Positions 11,066-22,220 are shown, numbered from the stretch's first letter. The stretch: 64,000 nt of DNA from Wurfbainia villosa (GCA_025175895.1 CM046005.1:57622325-57686324), one strand, 5' to 3'. The notes: generated by a model from the sequence alone, not told the origin. Numbers and translations: made by a program.

Positions 11066-13233
11066 ATGTCTGGAGCCGGATCAAGTCGTAAGGGTGCGGT
11101 TGGTGCCAGAAAGGGAAAGAGCATAATGTCACCACCGCCCGAGTTCGAGTTCGAGCAAGGCGGCGATTCATCACGATTAGATATCGTATTATGATCTTGA
11201 TATTATTTCCGTTGATGAATATCAAATCGTCATCATCAAAGTCGAAAGTAGGAGCAATACATCGATGCGATGGCGGGTTCTACGGCTACAAGACTACTCG
11301 AGTGCCGCCCGCATCAGATATCTTCACGAACATTTGAAAAAGTAATGCTCCTTCGGTGATATGCAAGCAAAATGCAAATATTGTTGAAATGTTACAAATT
11401 TCAACAAGGAGGAGGTTCACGGAACCCTTACTCGACATGTGGAGAGAAATCATCCGGTGGAAATTGGTATCGATCGTTCTCAAACTCAAATTCCGACATT
11501 CTCTTCTCAATCGGGTTGGGGTAACGAACCTAAACTTTTTAAATTTGTGAAACTAGATTTAGAGAAGAAAGCTGCTAAATTTTTGTGCGATTGAACAACT
11601 TTCTTTTAGTTTTAGTGATAAATTATCTTTTGAAAATTGACTTTCTACAAGTCACAAATCTTTACATTAAAGCGTATCCCAAGAAATATCTAAAACGTAC
11701 ACTTTTAAAATTAGTCTTAGAACAAAAAAGAATTGATTAAAAAATTTTCTAGTTTAAGCGGTAAAGTTTCTTTGTGTTAGATATTTGGAGTGATCGTTGT
11801 GAAATTTGTTCGTATATAGTATTACTTGTCGTTGGATTGATAATAATTGGGACATTCAAAAAGATTGCTAGCGTATAGATGTTTTAATGAAACACACATG
11901 ACCTGAAAATATTTCAACTTATTTTTGTTATTTTAGAAGAATATGGTCTAACTTTTAAAGTTTTTCAATTTCTTTTGATAATGCTAGTCACAAATACCTC
12001 TAGTATTAGTGAACTTATTGATATATGTAAACCATCAATAGGTGGAAGATTTTTCATATTAGGTGTACATGTCGCATTTTAAATTTGTGTGTGTTGAGAT
12101 GGACTTAAAAATTTAGGATCACATATTCAACCAATTAGAGTGCAATTCATTATTTATGGACACATCCTTAAGTTATGAAAGAATGGAGAAAATTTTGTAA
12201 AATAAATGGTATGAAGCCTAAGCGGTTTGCGTGGCGTTCGACTCGTTGGAATTCTACTTATAAATTGTTGTTATCTACTTTTTAATATAAAGATTTATTA
12301 TGTATGTTTTTCATCAACATGTTGATCACGTGATATTTATTTGTTTTGAATCGATGGAATATATATACTAGTATTTGTGAAATTTTAAAAGTTTTTAGTG
12401 ATCTTTAGTGACCAATTATCGGTGTTTATTATCGACTTCACATTTAGTTTTAACACATTGTTGTAATATTGCATGTATTTTTAATGAACATATTGATCAA
12501 ATGATACTTATTTATCTCAATGTATTTATGTAATGAAAGAAAAATGGGAAAAATATTTCGTAAATATTCACGAAATATTTTATGTGCTTTTGTTTTAGAT
12601 CCAGACTTAAATTAGATGGTTTTACCAAGATATGTTAGCATTATATTATGAATCTTTAAGCCTATTAAAGCTGCTCCTAATATTCTTTTGATTTTGTTTA
12701 ATATTAAAACTCATTTACATGATATTTATAATGAATATAACATTAAATATGGTGAAACTATTGGACGTGAAATATATCGATCTCTTCTGTTAGTATTATT
12801 CTTCTAAACTCAAAAAATCTGATTGTTATTAAGTCGGACTAAGCGTCCGAGGATCCTCGAGTTCGTCGGGAACTTGAGAATTATTCTTCTTCTTTTGATT
12901 TTAGTGATGCGGATGAAGAAAGTTTGACGTTCTAAAATGGTGGTCATGAAGAACTCGAATATTTCGATCTTATCTATAATGGCAAAAGAAATTCTAGTTT
13001 ATCAGGTTTGGCCAGTTTGCGGTGGAACAAGCTTTTTAGTATCGGAGGAAATACATTGGACGAGAGGCGTTCTGGTTTAAATCGGAAAATTTAGAAGTCT
13101 GATGTTTACTTTCGATGATTAATTAAAAGCTGCAAGTCGAATCCAACATATTAAAAGTGACGAAGAAGATCAAGACGAAACAGAAGGAACATCCGGAACT
13201 ACGACGACGGGAGAAAATACCGAATACGACTGA
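11066..13233 (+). pseudogene. hAT transposase (BED finger), heavily mutated
   Basis: The product would cut and re-insert hAT elements in the nucleus. The start is MSGAGSSRKGAVGARKGKS. A BED zinc finger follows at about 11,290-11,500, with AKCKYC giving the two Cys and GTLTRHVERNHP the His pair. Next comes EIGIDRSQTQ. The central region retains ITCRWIDNNWDIQK, matching the conserved stretch of hAT catalytic domains. Near 12,980-13,100, MAKEIL and AFSIGGNTLDERRSGLNRK correspond to the C-terminal hAT dimerisation domain. The end is GTSGTTTTGENTEYD with the stop at 13,231-13,233. Dozens of stops and shifts make it non-functional. Confidence 0.75.
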
Positions 13234-13616
13234 AATTGATTGAATATAATGAAAATTGAAATGTATTTGATTTTTTTATTGTAATAGATTTTTTTATTTA
13301 AGTCCAAGATGTAATATATTTTTTATTGAGATAATGAAATATTTGATAGAGTTTTTATAAGTTTAATTGTGCAATTTTTTTTATTTTAATTATTTACATC
13401 ATTCTTTAATTTTTTATTTATTTAACTAAGACGACGATTAACCGGATCGGATCAGAACGGACTCGACGGACCGACATTTGACCCTGGACGAACCTAAGGT
13501 TTCATAATCCTGACCGTGAACCAGCCACGAGTGGACCTGTTAAGGTCAGATTATTAACCCCTTCGGACTGAGCGGTTTCGATCCAGATCCGGACCGGAGC
13601 CAGGTCTAATTATGAG

Positions 13617-13737
13617 GTCTACTGATGGTGACACCTTGCAAGTCTTTTCTTCTAGGAGTTGCACAACTTGGTGGTTCTACATCACAGATCCCGCCATGGA
13701 GCAAATTTTTTGAGATACCAACATTATCTCAAAAAAT
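13617..13737 (-). pseudogene. Antisense gene fragment, continuation across the hAT insertion
   Basis: The reading GGICDVEPPSCATPRRKD runs into the hAT duplication and continues in the same frame at 10,571 (HNYLFGGDFISVNALGDV) when the hAT and one 8-bp duplication are skipped. An exon edge is likely near 13,737. It belongs to the same unidentified gene as 9,594-10,571. Confidence 0.5.
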
Positions 13738-13892
13738 TGCTTTCTAAACCAATTTTGGATATATCTCTTTGTTTTGTGAAAGTGTGCTGCTTGTACTTCT
13801 AAATATGCAATACAGGTCATCATTTCCTTGGTACTAAAGCTTTCTTTCATCAACCATATACTAACCTTTCATTGTTGTTTGTTTGCTTGCAG

Positions 13893-13936
13893 GTAAAGAT
13901 GATTTACGCGTGGACGATGTCAGGCTATCAGATTGA
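13893..13936 (+). other. Possible terminal exon fragment
   Basis: A good branch and acceptor context (TTGTTTGCTTGCAG) precedes a short frame reading KDDLRVDDVRLSD and then TGA. It could be the last exon of a plus-strand gene of the CACTA-like element. Too short to identify. Confidence 0.25.
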
Positions 13937-14329
13937 AGTGCAATAGTTTGGATAATTTAAGATAGATTACTTTTGATTTTTTTTTGGCGAAGAAAATTTG
14001 TTATCGAAGATTGTATATAGTTTGGGACTTGAAGGTTTTGTGTTAATTTTGATTTGGGACTTGTATATGGTTTGGGACTTCTTTTTGAAGAAGATGGTAA
14101 ATATTTTCGATTGAAATATAAATATTATGTGTTAATTTAATAATGCAATAAATTAGTTTTGTGAAGGTAAATGTGAATATCTTGAAATGATTTAATTTGA
14201 TTTTGTATCTGATTTTGGAAATCTACCGCTATAATATGATATAGAATCAATTTTAAACTAGGATAATAGGAACAATTTTTAATTGCTCTGGAATCAAACA
14301 TATACATTTATAAAAGGGGTTTAAAATCG
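13937..14329. other. AT-rich stretch before the CACTA-like terminus
   Basis: Contains three copies of TTTGGGACTT within about 14,020-14,080, and otherwise nothing recognisable. Confidence 0.4.
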
Positions 14330-14775
14330 CTTTTGATACTTGAATACTCAATCGGATAATAATTGTTTTAATAGGTAATCATAAGAATCAGTTATTTAAC
14401 GCTTGAAAAGTATATATTTTTTTGAATCAGTTTTTAATCGCTTCTAAAAGTTGTACTTCTGGATCAGTTTTTAATCGCTTCTAAAAGTTGTACTCCTGAA
14501 TCATTTATTAACCATTTCTAAAAGTTATTCTTCTGAATCATTTATTAACCGCTTCAAAAGTTGTTCATCTGAATAATTTATTAACCGCTTCCAAAGGTTT
14601 GTAATTAGAAGCGGTTAATAGCATTACACCACCGGTTAAAATAACTGCTTTGGTTTCCTTAGCATCGCTGGCATCTAAAACGGTTACTAAATCGGTTCTA
14701 AATATTTAGAAGCGATTGTAAACCGCTTCTAAATGTTTAATATAACCCCTTCTAAAACTTTTTTTTTGGTGAATG
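14330..14775 (+). mobile_element. CACTA-like right terminus with subterminal repeats
   Basis: Many copies of ACCGCTTCTAAAAG and its inverse TAGAAGCGGTT occur in both orientations, ending in an oligo-T tract and GGTG near 14,775. Read inward, the edge is CACCAAAAAAAAAG, close to the CACTACAAAAA type of terminus. Direction-mixed subterminal repeats of this kind are typical of CACTA elements, and a Ptta/En/Spm-type gene lies upstream on the same strand. The matching left terminus is not in the window, so the element's extent is unproven. Confidence 0.5.
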
Positions 14776-14779
14776 ATAT

Positions 14780-15260
14780 TGTTTATTTTAGGTTCAAGTC
14801 CTCATAGTTTTATTTTTGGATTATATCCAAAAGGTCTCATTCCAATGGAGATATATTTTCATCTTATAAGTCCACGATCTTTTACATATCTTTTCAATGT
14901 AGAACTTTGATTGTTCTCCCAACAATCACCCTCTCAAACGAAGGATCACATTGGGTCTCCCCCTTAAGCTCATTCGTTCTCGAAGGACTTTTTCTGCTTG
15001 ATGTTTGATTCTCAATCCACTAGGTCTTTCTGCTAATTGTCTGGTTCTCTTGACCCATCTAGACTTCTTGCTAGTTGTCCGATTCTCCTGACTCAACTGG
15101 ACTTTTTACTTGGTATCAGGTTCTCTTGATCTGGGTATGGAAGTCCCCACTTCTTTCGTTCGAGGCTCATGGCTCGATATAGACCATTTATTGTTGGGAT
15201 TACAATCGAAGTCCCACATTGAATCTAAGTTAATATTAATGGGTTAATTTTATTGGATCT
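14780..15260 (-). mobile_element. TRIM-like miniature LTR element, truncated
   Basis: On the minus strand, a partial 3' LTR begins TGTTGGGAGAACAATC (edge 14,937) and continues into a GGACTTGAACCTAAA segment typical of widespread plant TRIM-type LTRs. It is preceded by a purine tract (GAGAGGGTGAT). The internal part is only about 262 bp (14,938-15,199) and has no coding capacity. The 5' LTR ends CCCAACA at 15,200, and downstream lies TGGTCTATATCGAGCC, a mutated version of the initiator-Met primer site TGGTATCAGAGCC. The rest of the 5' LTR is cut off by insertion of Copia A at 15,261. Confidence 0.55.
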
Positions 15261-17006
15261 TGTTGGAGATTCTGGGATCATGCGCAATAGAATAAAGCGA
15301 ATAAAATAATTTTTATTTTATCCTAGACATCCCTTAGGAGGCCAGGAATCCTTGTTATTGATATAATCTCATGCAAAGAAAAGAGAATAGAAGATTCATA
15401 CCTTCGAGATTCTTATTGAATCCGTCGAAACCACGAGCAAGACCAACGAGCTTTGCCTCTATCAATATCCATGCTGGGATTACTTAAGACAACTCCTCGA
15501 GCAACAAGTCTTTATCTCCGATTAGTGCTAGCCAACCGGTGGAGACAAGAGAGGGAAAGAGATAGGAGAAAGACGACTACCAAGAAAGAAAACTTAATAT
15601 TAAAATCTTGCCTCCGAGGATTATCAAGGGATCTATTTATAGATCTTTTGATTAGGACATCTTAGGAGGCTTAAATGAAACTTTTCTTTCCATAATTATC
15701 CTATAATTAAGGTAAGAACAACCTAGGAAATTTTCTATAAGAGAAATCTCCAAAAACGACGGAGTCGCGACATGATCATGTGTCTTACACACGACTAACC
15801 GTGCAAAAAAGGCATAGTCGTGGCAGGACACATGGCTAGCTGTTTGTCGTATTTTCGACCAGAGCCAGGCATGACCCGTTCCTGGTTAGGCACGACCGTG
15901 TGAGTTTCCGTACAGTCCGTTTAACTTCATTTAGGTGTGATATAACCATGCTAAGTCTGACAAAGTCATAGGAGGTTCCATAGCCTCTGTTTTGCACCTT
16001 TTTGTCCTAGTCAAACTAGATACATCTTCTTAGACTATGTTGGTCATTCATAATTAACTCCTTAACTATGAATAGATCATGAGTGACACCTAGTAGTACA
16101 TCATGATCTCCAATTGATCGAAAAGTCTAAATTAACTCTAGAACATTTCTGAACCCTTCAACAGCTACAGTTGTTCGTGCCTTGTTCCTTTCACTCATAC
16201 TATACTCGCTTGGTTCAGGACATGGTCTATGTATTCGTCCCTACTAGGCTGACTATGACACACCTAGTCCAAGTTAGTTTCCTTATGCTGTGGATTCAAG
16301 TTACTCCTATATGTTCCCAAGAAGACCATATTCTTAACATGTTTGCTCTGGCCAAAGACTTCTGAGTAACAATCCTGACAAGAGGCCTAGGGTATACATC
16401 TCCTTTACATAAGGAGTGATAAATTTTCTGTGGGCTATTCAAACACCTTCGATCATTTTGACTTATACCCAATCAACCTAGAGTTACACCTCCTATGAAG
16501 ATGGTTGCGAAGAAGTTAAAGTATAAGGCGCCATGATCAATATGATTTGAATACCTCAAGTCTAAGGAATCTCGCACTCGAGTTGCAATGAGATCTTCAA
16601 CGACATATAAAACTATATGAAGTCTCATAAAAGGTCACTCAAATGAACTAGTTACCATAATTAGCATCCACATTTTCCCTCTCGGCATCCCTATGCTTCC
16701 ATTCAGTGAGTACCAAATGTTTGGATAATCCAAGGAGCATAACATGTGCTAGTCTCATAGAATTGATGATGTCCACTCTCATCAATTCATCAACTAGGGA
16801 TAGTTTCAATACTTATATGATTACACATGATAAGATACCCACTAATTGTGATCCAATCACAATTTTTTTCATGCCATGCATTGTATTGTGGACTCTAGTA
16901 CATGAGTTTAAGATCCAATCAAATACATAGGTTATATATACTCAAATAGTAAATTTTATTAATAATTTCAAAGGCGATTGCCTTAGGACACCTCTCAATC
17001 ATATCA
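15261..17006 (-). repeat. 3' LTR of Copia A
   Basis: In minus-strand sense it runs TGATATGATTGAG to TCTCCAACA. The purine tract AAGTGGGAG lies just inside at 17,007-17,016 and the RNase H end is adjacent. The left flank is GATCT (15,256-15,260). The other LTR is outside the window. The small plus-strand frames in it are chance. Confidence 0.65.
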
Positions 17007-17024
17007 AACTCCCACTTGACCTAC

Positions 17025-17700
17025 AACCAATCTCCTTGGTATCTAATACCATAGGCCTCTACATGCCTCTTGAACTTTTCTTAGGGAAGAGGCTTTGTCA
17101 AGGGATCTGCTAAATTCCTATCAGTGGAAACTTTCTCTATTTATGCGTCTCTTTTACATATGATCTCTCTGATCAAATGGTAACGACATAATATGTGCTT
17201 GGATCGCTGATGAGACCGTAGTTTCTTCGCCTGTGCAATGGTGCCATTGTTATCGCAGTAAACTGGTAACGCTTCAACAATGCTCGAAACTACTCCAAGT
17301 TCAGTAATGAACTCCTTGATCCAGATAGTCTCTTTTGCTTCTTCAGAAGCTGCAATGTACTCTGTCTTCGTAGTAGAATTAGCAATAGTGTCTTGTCTGA
17401 AACTTTTCCAACTCACCGCACCTCCATTCAAGATGAATATGTATTAAGACTGAGATTTGAAATTATCCTTATCTGTCTGGAAGCTGGCATTAGTATACCC
17501 GTTCACTACCATATCACCTCCTTCATATACCAAGAACAAATCCTTAGTCCTTCTCAAATACTTAAGGATTATCTTGACAACCACCCAATGGTCCATACCA
17601 AGATCCGATTGGTATCTACTCATAACGCTAAAAGCGTATGATACATCAGGCCTCGTACATAACATAGCTACATGATCGATCCTATAGCTGATGCATCTAT
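17025..17700 (-). pseudogene. Copia A reverse transcriptase end and RNase H
   Basis: Minus-strand reading from ASAIGS and LCTRPDVSYAFSVMSRYQS (end of the reverse transcriptase), through VNGYTNASFQTDKDN and STTKTEYIAASEEAKETIW (RNase H core), CDNNGTIAQAKKLRSHQRSK and HLIREI, to DRNLADPLTKPLP near the end. In RNase H of this type the second catalytic acid lies in TEAEY, here TKTEY. Stops and shifts occur at 17,141 and about 17,440. At 17,700 the sequence jumps directly into an unrelated gag remnant, so roughly 100 residues of the reverse transcriptase are missing before the next Copia A block at 19,509. Confidence 0.75.
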
Positions 17701-18123
17701 GACCTTCATGATCATATCTCTATTGGAGAGCTTCTCCTCTACACTTGTTAGACCATTAATAATTTCTTTAAAGCGTGAATGAAGAGATAATACCTTCTCC
17801 CCTTTATCTAGTTTAATATTGCTTAATTGCGATCAGAGGAGGTCTCTTCTTGCTAGCTTGACCTCGGATGTGCCTTCATGAAGTTCTATCAATTTTTCCC
17901 ACATCTCCTTGGCACTTGCGCATTCTCCTATCCGGTTGATTTCTTGTTGAGGTAGCACGTTGAATAAATGATGTTTGGCTTTCGAATTCGCCAAGTGCTC
18001 CTCTTTTTGTTTCTTTGTCCACCATGACTTCTCAATTAGCTTATCCTCTTCATCCCTAGGCAACTCAAAACAGTTTTCCATAATAAGCATTATATCAAAA
18101 TTAGTTTCAAAGAATACCTCCAT
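17700..18123 (-). pseudogene. Copia F gag remnant (UBN2-type)
   Basis: Reads MEVFFETNFDIMLIMENCFE, then SWWTKKQKEEHLANSKAKHH, CASAKEMWEKLIELHEGTSE and KLARRDLL, with the continuation SLHSRFKEIINGLTS after one stop. This is the capsid-like half of a Copia Gag, which assembles particles around the RNA. The typical ATG follows the leader downstream of the primer site. It stops abruptly at 17,700, where RNase H-side sequence of Copia A begins, so the rest of element F has been deleted. Confidence 0.7.
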
Positions 18124-18231
18124 TCACTTTTTCCACCAAGCGAATTCTCATTCAAATTTAGGTGGATGAATGTTGGAACCGACCATCTCTTATCTTGCTT
18201 GTGTTGGCGATGAGTCCGCGATAAGCTTCTC

Positions 18232-18242
18232 GCTCTGATACC
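18232..18242 (-). other. Primer-binding site of Copia F (initiator Met tRNA)
   Basis: Minus strand TGGTATCAGAG lies two bases inside the LTR edge at 18,246. It is complementary to the 3' end of plant initiator-Met tRNA and fixes the element's orientation. Confidence 0.8.
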
Positions 18243-18667
18243 ACTTGTTGGAGGATCGTGGCCGGCTAGAGGGGAGTGAATAGCCTCTTGATCGTAGATG
18301 ATGGAGATTGATCGCTTCTTGATTGTCTACGATCAGGTTAGCGCAACGGAAATATAGCTAAACACAATAATTAAACAAAACACAAGAGAAAGAAGAGGAT
18401 GTAAACTCGAACACAAGTGTGTAACGTGATTCACGACCCTTGTTGCTAATCCACGACCTGATTCGTTCCAGGTGAATCACGCCTAACCAAATCCACTAGA
18501 TCTCTCCTTTTGCCCAAGCATGGTGGAGGTAACCCTTCTTATAAAAAACACTCCTTCTTACAATAAGATTGAAAGAAATGCAAGGAGAAGGAGTAGAACT
18601 CGTATGGGGCACTTAGGGAATACTTGGGAGCATGAAGATTAACCTCCCTAAATCCCACACCCTCTCT

Positions 18668-18674
18668 TTTTATA
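18668..18674 (-). promoter_or_regulatory. TATA box of LTR F
   Basis: TATAAAA on the minus strand within CTCTATAAAAAGAGAG. The palindrome cluster begins 40 bp upstream of it. Position within the LTR fits the U3/R boundary. Confidence 0.6.
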
Positions 18675-18711
18675 GAGGGCGAATTCTTCCCGTTGGAGTT
18701 TCAGAAGTCGA

Positions 18712-18990
18712 CTGTTACATGCCAGCAGTCGACTGTTGCCTTTGCAACGACTTCTAACGATGTCTGATCTGCGATCGTCACCGTCCAACGAAAACCTTGG
18801 CAGTCGACTGATGACTTCAACAGTCTACTGATGGATCAGTTGGCTATGAGTGCTTCTGTGTCCGTGACAACTTTCGGCAATCGACTACCACCTTTGGCAG
18901 TTGACTACTAGTCGGGCAGTCTTGGTCACACATAAGTCGAACTCAAGTCGACTTGGAGCAGTTCGACAGCCAATACTTGACAGTCGACTG
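18712..18990. promoter_or_regulatory. CAGTCGACTG palindrome cluster, LTR F
   Basis: Exact copies at 18,726, 18,801 and 18,981, with one- or two-base variants at 18,713, 18,821, 18,878, 18,898 and 18,945. The cluster lies immediately upstream of the LTR's TATA box. Confidence 0.75.
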
Positions 18991-19508
18991 ATGTCGGGTA
19001 AACCTCAAACAAATGGCTTGTTTGAACATCCGACGGTCCGGTAAAACCTCAACCCACTCAGTTGAGCATCCGACTCTTGACTTAGCCATTCGGCCAAGTT
19101 CACCTATGAGCTACGTTACACTTCGCTCATTCTCTCATATCCCTTGAAGTCCCTCACCGAAGTTCTCTTCGTCCGGCCACGTCCCTCGGATGCACCAAGC
19201 GCACGTCTTCGCAATGCCATCCTTCGCGTCTCGCCCTGAAGTATACTTCCTTGGTTTCACTCCAATGCTGCTCGTCTGGCGGTCCCTCGGATGCACCAAG
19301 CATACGACTTCGCAATGTCATCCTTCACCGACTCAAGGACCCGAGCCATGAGATGGTGAACTCACCAATGCTTTCGTCAAGCCAATCCATATGTGAATTA
19401 CTAAGTCCTGCACGACTTCAACACACATATCAAATCAATAAACAACCTAACTTAAACCTTTGCCACACACATCAAAACCACATCATACATGGGTTGATTG
19501 CCTTAACA

Positions 19509-20545
19509 AACTAGACCTTGACTGTTTGCAAAATAGGAATATCGTTTCCTATGATTAATATGTCATCGACATACAATACTAGGAACATGATCACACTCCC
19601 ACTAACCTTCTTATACACACAGGGCTCCTCAAGATTTTGTGAGAAATTAAATTATTTGATTGCCTCATCAAAACAGATATTCGAACTCCTGGATGCTTGC
19701 TTTAATCCATAAATGGATCGTTGAAGCTTGCATATTTTGTTCTTGTTAATGGATGTGAAACCCTCAGGTTGTATCATTTATACACCCTCAGACAGGTTTC
19801 CATTAAGGAAAACTATTTTCACATCCATCTGTCATATCTCATAATCAAAATGAGATGCTATGTCTAGGAGTATCCGAATGGATTTAAGCATAGCTATTGG
19901 TGAAAAGGTTTCATCATAGTCAACACCTTGTCTTTGACGATAGCCTTTTGCCACTAATATAGCTTTATAGGTAATAACATTTCCATCTATGTCGATTTTC
20001 TTCTTGAAAACCCACTTGCACCCTATAGACGTTATGCCTTCGGGTGGGTCCACCAAGTTCCAAACTTGGTTTTCATACATGGAATCTATTTCTGATTTCA
20101 TGGTTGTTAGCCACCTATCCCTATCTGAACTATTTAGTGCCTCTTCGTAACTAGTGGGTTCCTCATCCTCTATGAGCAACACATCATTAGATTCACTTAT
20201 GAGAAATCCATATCTCTCAGGAATCCTACGTGTCCTACTAGATCTACGAGGAGGTGGTGTATCATCAGATTCAACTATTACCTCATCTGAATGAGTAATC
20301 AGTTGTGGTTCTTAACTAGACATCTCTTTTGTGTCTACCCGAGTCTCTTGAACTATGTTTAGTTCAATCTCACTCCCACTATTTTCCTGTAAGAGAAACT
20401 CCTTCTCTATGAATACATCATATCTTGAAACAAACACCTTTTGTCCCAAGGGATGATATAATTGATAACCCCTCATTTCCTTAGGATAACCAATAAATAG
20501 ACACTTATCAGACTTAGCATCCAGCTTGTCTGATATTATCCTCTT
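19509..20545 (-). pseudogene. Copia A integrase end and reverse transcriptase
   Basis: From 20,545 downwards the minus strand reads the integrase C-terminal linker (PKEMRGYQLYHPLGQKVFVS), a proline/arginine hinge (TPPPRRSSRTRR), then reverse transcriptase: EEALNSSDRDRWLTTMKSEI, NQVWNLVDPPEGITSIGCKW, DYDETFSPIAMLKSIRILL, and the active-site block YVDDILI near 19,575. Stops at several points (for example 20,312) show decay. It is truncated at 20,545 by LTR D', so protease, gag and the 5' LTR lie outside the window, and at 19,509 by LTR F. Confidence 0.8.
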
Positions 20546-21062
20546 TGTTGGGAATTGATTGTCACTAGAGGGGGGGGGGTTGAATAGCGTGTAGTTTGTC
20601 GCTTGATAGATTTCAATTGTGCTTATCTACAAATCATGTTAGCGCAGCGGAAATAATAATAACAAGAATAAAATACGACAATCACAAGACCAATACACCA
20701 AAATATAACATGTTTCGGAACCTCAAGGTTCTTACTCCACGGATTGGGCTCGAACAAGCCCTAGCGATGCCAAACACCACTAATAATGACAAATACTCCT
20801 TCTCGACAACAAGTCGGAGGCAGAGAAACCTCTTACAATGATTACAAAAGTAATACAACACAAATACAAGAAAATACACTAAAATGCAAGTAAAGAAACT
20901 TTATAAAGAGCTTTTGATTGCTTGATCTTTGTTTACTTGAGAAGAGTCTTGAAGGTCTGGATTGCAACAACAAATCCCCTCCAAATTGCCTCAAAGAACC
21001 TTTGCCAAATCCTCCTCCATGAGCTCCCTTTAAAGCTTCACCTCGGGCTAGATTTCGCTTAG

Positions 21063-21188
21063 CAGTCGACTGATCGCGACCATCAGTAGACTGCTCCTAT
21101 AGCTGTTGTGAGACAACGGCTTAATCCACGTTGGATAAGTTCCAACGGATATAGTGGCAGTCGACTGTAATAACCCAGCAGTCGACTG
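21063..21188. promoter_or_regulatory. CAGTCGACTG palindrome cluster, LTR D'
   Basis: Exact copies at 21,063, 21,158 and 21,179, with variants at 21,084 and beyond to 21,440. The degenerate TATA site (CTTTAAAG, about 21,026-21,033) is just downstream in minus-strand sense. Confidence 0.7.
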
Positions 21189-21639
21189 CCAGGGTCATAG
21201 CCGACTGACCAGTCGGCTACCAAGCATTCTGCTCCTGTAATCCCGACCGGTCATCGCCATCCATGGCAGCGATCGCCGCCATCACCGATCGCCAAATGCC
21301 GATAAATGATCGTCTATTCCTATAGTCGAACACGATCGACGACTGGCGGATGATCGCCATAATCCCGATCCAGCTGCTGCAAGTCAACTCGATTGCTAGG
21401 TGCCAAAACACTTGACCAGTTGACTGATCCAAAGCCCCAGTCGACTAATAACCTCAACCATGAGGTTTGACCCCAAGTATGATGCCCTCATACTTGCTAG
21501 ACCACCCTTAGCCTAAGCCTAAGCCTTCTAGCTACCTCCGTCAGCCTCACGCCTATCGAATCCCTCCAAGTCATCCATGACTTGTTCATCCATATGCTAG
21601 CCTTCAGATGCTTCCATCGGCTATTGTCATGCTAAGTTG

Positions 21640-21990
21640 GTCTATACCGCCAAGGCATATTGAGCTTACGCTGCCAAGACTACCGCTTGGACTTTACGCC
21701 GCCAACCATTGGACTTATGTTGCCAAGACTCCACCCTTGGACTTTACGCCGCCAATATCACCCCTTGGACTTCCCTTGCCAACCCATGTTGGACTTTCCA
21801 TTTGCCAAGAATCAAGCTTGGACTTTCCCTTGCCAAGACCCATGCTTAGACTTTCCTTGCCAACCCATGTTGGACTTTCCAATTGCCAAGACTCAAGCTT
21901 GGACTTTCCCTTGATAAGATCCATGCTTGGACTTTCCATACTAAGTATCCATGACTTGGACTTTTCATGTCAAGTACACAAGACTTGGTG
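21640..21990. repeat. CTTGGAC/GCCAAG array, LTR D'
   Basis: About a dozen imperfect units of the form CTTGGACTTTNNNTTGCCAAG, each a small inverted repeat (CTTGG and CCAAG). The regular unit leaves all three plus-strand frames open for over 80 codons, but these are not genes. Confidence 0.75.
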
Positions 21991-22220
21991 TTCTCCATCA
22001 TATGGTCAACCCTATGTCAATCCCATGTCAACCATATAGTCAAACAATGGTCAAACCATCGTCAAACATCAAAATACCACTCGAGTCAAACTCGAGTCTG
22101 GTCAATCATGACTCGGGTCGATTGCACCAATAATCTCTCCAAAACATTGTCAAACATCAAAACACTACTCGAGTCCATCTCGAGTCTGGTCAATCATGAC
22201 TTAGGCCAATTGCACCAATA

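Larger units (their letters stand above)
10580..13608 (+). mobile_element. hAT DNA transposon with 8-bp target duplication
   Basis: The element starts TAGACCCGGCCAAGGTCCGG and ends with the inverse of TAGACCTGGCTCCGGTCCGG, so about 18 of 23 terminal bases match. It is flanked by ATTATGAG on both sides (10,572-10,579 and 13,609-13,616), the 8-bp duplication of hAT elements. The termini are rich in GGTCCGG-like subterminal repeats. It carries a decayed BED-finger/hAT-dimerisation transposase (11,066-13,233). It disrupts an antisense gene fragment. Confidence 0.85.
18246..19508 (-). repeat. 5' LTR of Copia F
   Basis: In minus-strand sense it runs TGTTAAGGCAATCAACCC to CCTCCAACA, next to the primer site. 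A TATA box (TATAAAA, 18,668-18,674) lies inside, with a cluster of CAGTCGACTG palindromes directly upstream of it. It interrupts Copia A coding sequence, which resumes at 19,509. Confidence 0.75.
20546..22220 (-). repeat. 3' LTR of element D'
   Basis: Minus-strand start TATTGGTGCAATTGG (TG mutated to TA), end CAATTCCCAACA at 20,546. The polypurine tract AAAAAGGGGGAGAT lies directly inside at 22,221-22,234. It resembles LTR D and LTR D'', with a G-run near its end, palindromes and a CTTGG/CCAAG array. It is inserted in the Copia A integrase. Confidence 0.75.

Noticed and set aside
20565..20580. G-run near the LTR edge as a G-quadruplex
   Set aside because: A single uninterrupted run of variable length (also at 24,886, 37,897 and 49,344), more likely homopolymer slippage than a folded element.
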